DNA from: Erwinia sp050410775
GTDB taxonomy: Bacteria; Pseudomonadota; Gammaproteobacteria; Enterobacterales; Enterobacteriaceae
Reading direction: 5' to 3' (one strand)
Length of the DNA: 64,000 nucleotides
NCBI RefSeq assembly: GCF_050410775.1
Contig: NZ_CP191229.1
The position numbers and the translations under genes are program-made. Within the stretch, counting starts at the first letter, position 1; every line of letters starts with the position of its first letter. This document shows, piece by piece, positions 60,085 through 64,000 of this stretch. Below the pieces are notes generated by a model that did no database searches, was not told the DNA's origin, and saw only the letters and a list, made by a program, of their open reading frames with translations.

Positions 60085-63000
60085 TTAGCCGCGACGTTTC
60101 CAGCTCAGCTGATAGCGGCAGGTTGTGCCGTTCAGCAGATACTCCGGCGCCACGCTCGGGCTCCAGGAGTCATCGCCGCCGACACCCATATGGAAGCCGT
60201 CAATATTGAGCCAGCTTCCCGCCTCAGGCTTCAGCAGGTGGCGATGGGTCGTCTCCTCCAGCTGCTGCGGGCTGTAGCGTCCGATATTGAAGTGGAACTC
60301 TCCCGCCAGCTGGTGCGGCCCATAGTTCAGCAGTCGGGTGTCGCAGCGCAGACCGTTCTCACAGGGGCGGATATAAGGCGTGTGCATCTCTGCCAGCGGC
60401 AGCTGCCAGCGTCCCTGCTGCGCCGCCAGCTTACGGTCAGGATAGTTTTCATGCGGCCCCAGCCCCAGCCACTCTACCTGCTCCTCAACCTGCGCCAGCT
60501 GGCAGCTCAGTCCGATGCGCGGCGGCTGCGGCAGACCAAAGGTCATCGCCACATCCACCTCAATATGCAGCTCACCCGCGCTGTCGATACGCCAGCTTTT
60601 ACGGCTGATGAACAGCGTCTGGCTGCCGTTCTTCCAGGCGTGAACCGTGCGGATCAGCACCTCCTGCTGAAGCTGGTCGGCTGTACAGCTCAGAAGTTCC
60701 GGCGTCATCTCCCAATAGCCCGCCGCCTTCCAGCGCTCGGCCCAGGCATTCGGGTCGATGCGCTCCACTTCGCTGATGCCGATATCGTTGTCCAGCGCCG
60801 CACGGATAAAGTTATCCCGCAGCGGCGTCAGGAAGGCTGGACGATCCGCCTGCCACCACTGGCTCAGCTCGCCCGCCTCGCGGCTGAACGCCCAGCGCTG
60901 ATCCTGATGGACGATCTCAAATAGCGCCTCAGTCACCGTCAGCTGCGGGCTTTCACCGTGGGTGACGGTGTCGGGTAACGCCGTCTGCGCCAGTGGAAGC
61001 TGCCACTGATCGCAGGCCACCGCGTGTCCGGCCTCTGACCAGGAGGTGGCTTCAGGCTGGATCACCTCCACGTTCAGCCAGAGCTGCCCGCTGCCTGATG
61101 CCGGCAGAGGACAATCGATAATCAGCCGCTGCTTACCCTGAGGCGGCAGCGACAGCGTGATTTCGCCCTGTTCAAAGCGGTTGCCGTCAAGGGTGAGCTG
61201 CCAGCGCAGCAGCTCGTTGTCGCTGTCGCGGAACAGGTATTCGCTTTCAATTTCAATCTCCAGCGGCGAATGGCCGATCAGCCTGAACTGGAAAAACTGC
61301 TGGGCGCGCTTCGCTTCATATAGTGAAGGGTGTGGCGTGCGGTCGGCAAAGACCAGGCCATTCATACAGAACTGGCGATCGTTTGGTTTATCGCCAAAGT
61401 CGCCGCCGTAGGCGTACCACTGCTCTCCGTCGGGATCCGTTTTGATCAGGGACTGATCGACCCAGTCCCAGACGAAGCCGCCCTGTAAGCGGGGATACTG
61501 GCGGAACGCCTGCCAGTATTTGTCGTAGCCGCCGAGGCTGTTGCCCATCGCATGCGCATACTCACACAGGATCAGCGGACGGCTCTCCTCCGGCAGGCCG
61601 ATCCACTTTTTAATGGACCACTTCGGCACCTGCGGGAAAGGCTGATCCTCATCCACCCTGGCGTACATCGGGCAGAGTATATCGGTCGCCGCCGTGTCCG
61701 CCCCGCCGCCCTCATACTGCACCGGACGGCTGGGATCGCTGGCTTTAATCCAGCGGTACAGCGCGTCGTGCGTAGCGCCGTGGCCCGATTCGTTGCCCAG
61801 CGACCAGATGATGATGCAGGGATGGTTGCGATCGCGCTGCACCATGCGGGTGACGCGCTCGCTCATCGCCGGGAACCAGGTGGGATCGTCAGACAGCCGG
61901 TTCATCGGCTGCATGCCGTGCGTTTCGATATTGGCTTCATCCACCACGTACAGCCCGAAGCGATCGCACAGGCGATACCACAGTGGATGGTTAGGATAGT
62001 GGGAGCAGCGCACCGCATTGAAGTTGTTCTGCTTCATCAGGCGGATGTCTTCAGTCATCGTCGCCTCGTCCATGACCTGACCGCGCTCGGGATGGTGCTC
62101 GTGGCGGTTAGTGCCGCGGATCAGCAGAGGCTGGCCGTTCAGCTTCAGCAGTCCGCCTTCAATGCCCACCTGACGGAAGCCGACGTCACAGGCTTCGGCT
62201 TCCTGGAGCTTGCCCTGCGCATCCGTCAGCAGAATGACCGCGCGATAAAGATGCGGCGTTTCGGCACTCCAGAGCTGCGGGCGCTCCACCTGAAGCCGGA
62301 GTTCAGCCCGCTCGGCATAGTTGCCTCGCTCATCCACCACCGCGCTGCCGGGCAGGGTGCTGCACTCGCCCACCAGTTGCTGCTGCTGCCAGAGCTGAAG
62401 CGTGATGCGGCTGGCGGCGACAGCCTGCCCGGCCAGGGTGACGTTCGCCACCAGATCGGCGCGGGTAAAATCCGCGTTCAGATCGGTGCGCAGACGGAAA
62501 TCCGCCAGGCTGGTGGCGGGCTTGTTCAGCAGCCAGACGTCACGGAAAATGCCGCTCATGCGCCACATATCCTGATCTTCGAGCCAGGAGCCGTCGCTCC
62601 AGCGCAGCACCATCACCGCCAGCCGGTTCTTCCCCGTCTTCAGCACGCCGGAGAGATCGAATTCCGCCGGCAGGCGGCTGTCCTGGGAATACCCGATCCA
62701 GCTGCCGTTACACCAGAAGTGAAACGCGGAGTTAACGCCATCAAAAATAATCCGAGTATCACCCATCGCCAGCTCGTCGGCGGTCAGGTTAAATGTGAGC
62801 GAGTAACAACCGGTAGGGTTTTCTTCCGGGACGTGCGGCGGCTGGGTGGTAAATGGATAGGTAATGTTGGAGTAAATCGGCGCATCATAGCCGGACATCT
62901 GCCAGTTGGACGGCACGGCGACGCTGTCGGCCTCAGCCAGATCCTCCGTCGCCCATCGTTCAGGCACCTGCTCAGGGCGGGTAAAGTAGCTGAACTGCCA

Positions 63001-63189
63001 CTCACCGCTCAGACAGCGCAGGCTGTCGCTCGGTTTATCGTCGCGGGCATTGAAGGCGTCACGCCAGCTTGAAAACGGGGGATGCGCCGCCAGCCGGTTA
63101 AGGTGCGTGACACCCGGTCTTTCCCAGTCCCGGCGGGCCAGAAGGGCGGATAAGCTCAGGGTATGAGGATTATTAACAGCGTCGGTCAT
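60085..63189 (-). CDS. lacZ: Beta-galactosidase
   Basis: A 1034-residue GH2 beta-galactosidase. The acid/base Glu467 (LGNESGHG) and nucleophile Glu543 (LILCEYAHAMG) correspond to E. coli Glu461 and Glu537, each shifted by six. FNAVRCSHYPN, NIETHGM and the C-terminal GLGPHENYPDR and GGDDSWSPS (domain 5) are present. It starts at the ATG at 63189. Upstream is a complete lac-type control region, and lacI follows the E. coli arrangement. Confidence 0.97.
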   Translation of the reverse strand: MTDAVNNPHTLSLSALLARRDWERPGVTHLNRLAAHPPFSSWRDAFNARDDKPSDSLRCLSGEWQFSYFTRPEQVPERWATEDLAEADSVAVPSNWQMSGYDAPIYSNITYPFTTQPPHVPEENPTGCYSLTFNLTADELAMGDTRIIFDGVNSAFHFWCNGSWIGYSQDSRLPAEFDLSGVLKTGKNRLAVMVLRWSDGSWLEDQDMWRMSGIFRDVWLLNKPATSLADFRLRTDLNADFTRADLVANVTLAGQAVAASRITLQLWQQQQLVGECSTLPGSAVVDERGNYAERAELRLQVERPQLWSAETPHLYRAVILLTDAQGKLQEAEACDVGFRQVGIEGGLLKLNGQPLLIRGTNRHEHHPERGQVMDEATMTEDIRLMKQNNFNAVRCSHYPNHPLWYRLCDRFGLYVVDEANIETHGMQPMNRLSDDPTWFPAMSERVTRMVQRDRNHPCIIIWSLGNESGHGATHDALYRWIKASDPSRPVQYEGGGADTAATDILCPMYARVDEDQPFPQVPKWSIKKWIGLPEESRPLILCEYAHAMGNSLGGYDKYWQAFRQYPRLQGGFVWDWVDQSLIKTDPDGEQWYAYGGDFGDKPNDRQFCMNGLVFADRTPHPSLYEAKRAQQFFQFRLIGHSPLEIEIESEYLFRDSDNELLRWQLTLDGNRFEQGEITLSLPPQGKQRLIIDCPLPASGSGQLWLNVEVIQPEATSWSEAGHAVACDQWQLPLAQTALPDTVTHGESPQLTVTEALFEIVHQDQRWAFSREAGELSQWWQADRPAFLTPLRDNFIRAALDNDIGISEVERIDPNAWAERWKAAGYWEMTPELLSCTADQLQQEVLIRTVHAWKNGSQTLFISRKSWRIDSAGELHIEVDVAMTFGLPQPPRIGLSCQLAQVEEQVEWLGLGPHENYPDRKLAAQQGRWQLPLAEMHTPYIRPCENGLRCDTRLLNYGPHQLAGEFHFNIGRYSPQQLEETTHRHLLKPEAGSWLNIDGFHMGVGGDDSWSPSVAPEYLLNGTTCRYQLSWKRRG

Positions 63190-63201
63190 GCTTACTCCCG
63201 T

Positions 63202-63223
63202 AATTTACGAAGCGCTCACAATT
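63202..63223 (-). promoter_or_regulatory. Candidate lac operator
   Basis: On the minus strand AATTGTGAGCGC, one exact half of the ideal lac operator, is followed by the degenerate half TTCGTAAATT. It would cover about +1 to +22 of lacZ mRNA, as O1 does in E. coli. The direct repeat CGTAAATT flanks the exact half. Confidence 0.6.
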
Positions 63224-63229
63224 TACGAC

Positions 63230-63258
63230 ACTATGTTGACCCGGCGGGAGGGAGTAAA
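63230..63258 (-). promoter_or_regulatory. lacZ promoter
   Basis: Minus strand -35 TTTACT and -10 CATAGT with 17-base spacing (four of six matches each), comparable to the weak E. coli lac promoter (TTTACA/TATGTT). The predicted start is near 63223. Confidence 0.6.
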
Positions 63259-63275
63259 GCGGCAAACGCCCATTC

Positions 63276-63291
63276 GGTGACCTGCCTCACG
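63276..63291 (-). promoter_or_regulatory. CRP site of the lac promoter
   Basis: CGTGA-N6-TCACC on the minus strand, eight of ten consensus matches, centred about 60.5 bases upstream of the predicted start, against 61.5 in E. coli lac. Confidence 0.6.
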
Positions 63292-63313
63292 AAACGGGAT
63301 AATTCAGAACAGA

Positions 63314-64000
63314 TCAGGATGACGGCGGCAGACGCGCCACCTGGCGGGCCAGCAGCATCAGCGCATCCGCCAGCTCGCTGCCCGTTGGCGCCGCGCCGCC
63401 GGGGCGCGCCGTCGTTTTCCGCTCCACCAGCGTGACCGGAAGGATCAGCGGCTGCTGGTGCGCCTCACCGCTGGTAATTTGTCTGACCAGTCGCTCAACA
63501 ATCTCTTCGCCCAGCTGTCGAAAATCCTGCTTGATGGTGGTCAGCGGCGGAATGAAACAGGCGCTGTCTTCGGTATCGTCATAGCCAATAACCGAGACCT
63601 GAGCGGGCACCTGTAGCCCCGCCTCGCTCAGCGCCCGCAGCGCGCCCAGCGCCATCTGATCGTTGGCCACCAGTAGCGCGTCGGGCCGGGCATCGCTGGC
63701 CAGCAGCGCAGACACATTGTCAAAGCCAGAGCGGGCGCTCCAGTTGCCATACATTACCGTGACGGGCTGAAGCCCTGCCGCAGCCAGTCCGGCGAGCCAG
63801 CCCTCCAGGCGGAGCCGGGAAGAGATCGACTCATGCGGCCCGGCCAGCAGGCCGATACGCTGATGGCCCAGCGCCAGCAGGTGCGACACGCCAAGCCCGG
63901 CACCCTCCGCCGGATCGAACAGCACGCTGTTGGCCGCCAGTTCAGGATTCACATCGGCAAATATCAGCGGCACGCCGCCGCTGGCGTCGCGCATCATCTG
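63314..64000 (-). CDS. lacI: Lactose operon repressor LacI (5' end outside window)
   Basis: The C-terminal 229 codons of a LacI/GalR-type repressor; the DNA-binding headpiece lies beyond the window edge. The core matches E. coli LacI closely: GHQRIGLLAGPHES, NDQMALGALRA, IGYDDTEDSACFIPPLTTIKQDFR and KTTARPGG. It ends in LADALMLLARQVARLPPS, the leucine-heptad tetramerisation helix of LacI, so it is probably a tetramer able to loop DNA. It lies upstream of lacZ on the same strand, as in E. coli. Confidence 0.94.
   Translation of the reverse strand, partial: QMMRDASGGVPLIFADVNPELAANSVLFDPAEGAGLGVSHLLALGHQRIGLLAGPHESISSRLRLEGWLAGLAAAGLQPVTVMYGNWSARSGFDNVSALLASDARPDALLVANDQMALGALRALSEAGLQVPAQVSVIGYDDTEDSACFIPPLTTIKQDFRQLGEEIVERLVRQITSGEAHQQPLILPVTLVERKTTARPGGAAPTGSELADALMLLARQVARLPPSS

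Noticed and set aside
61552..63072. 506-codon plus-strand open frame
   Set aside because: It lies wholly antisense to lacZ, and its composition is that of the reverse complement of GC-rich codons. It has no ribosome-binding site or recognisable domain.

Overview
The window is a contiguous piece of an Enterobacterales chromosome. Gene order from dkgA to mug (ftsP, plsC, parC ... parE, yqiA, cpdA, yqiB, nudF, tolC, ygiBC, ygiD, zupT, ribB, ubiK, hldE, glnE, ygiF, ygiM, cca, uppP, folB, plsY, tsaD, rpsU, dnaG, rpoD, mug) matches the E. coli K-12 backbone, and the proteins are close to, but distinct from, their E. coli counterparts. GC-rich coding sequence, a mannonate dehydratase/GntP-type insert, a periplasmic cyclohexadienyl-dehydratase-like protein beside parC and a tartrate-type operon point to Erwiniaceae (Pantoea/Erwinia-like). 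That placement is inference; the family is less certain than the order.

Layout. 1-1.3 kb: the end of dkgA and a ribbon-helix-helix antitoxin with what looks like a remnant toxin. 1.5-6.3 kb (minus strand): ftsP, plsC and parC. 6.5-11 kb: genes not found here in K-12, namely a PheC-like periplasmic protein, then mdaB-ygiN, then uxuA plus a GntP-family permease. 11-39 kb: conserved housekeeping core. It holds topoisomerase IV subunit ParE in the nudF-yqiB-cpdA-yqiA-parE operon, the TolC efflux channel with a marbox, ribB under an FMN riboswitch, LPS heptose synthesis (hldE), nitrogen regulation (glnE), CCA addition, undecaprenyl phosphate recycling, folate, phospholipid acylation, t6A tRNA modification, and the rpsU-dnaG-rpoD macromolecular-synthesis operon.

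39-64 kb is accessory or rearranged. A beta-propeller protein, LysR regulator, tautomerase, porin and GlpD-like dehydrogenase come first. They are followed by opgB (osmoregulated glucan decoration), a chemoreceptor with a clear flagellar sigma-28 promoter, and a ttuABCD-like tartrate/D-malate operon with a divergent LysR gene. Then come a GGDEF diguanylate cyclase lacking the inhibitory I-site, ampH, fucO and a lac locus (lacI-lacZ-lacY). The lac control region has promoter, operator and CRP-site spacing nearly identical to E. coli lac, and lacA is absent.

No rRNA, tRNA, CRISPR array, complete insertion sequence or prophage was recognised. Nothing here is clearly an undescribed multi-gene system. 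The best candidates for a second look are the toxin-antitoxin remnant, the uxuA/permease pair with an internal terminator and CRP-like site, the small ORF coupled to ygiF, the LysR/propeller/tautomerase cluster, and the lac locus without lacA.
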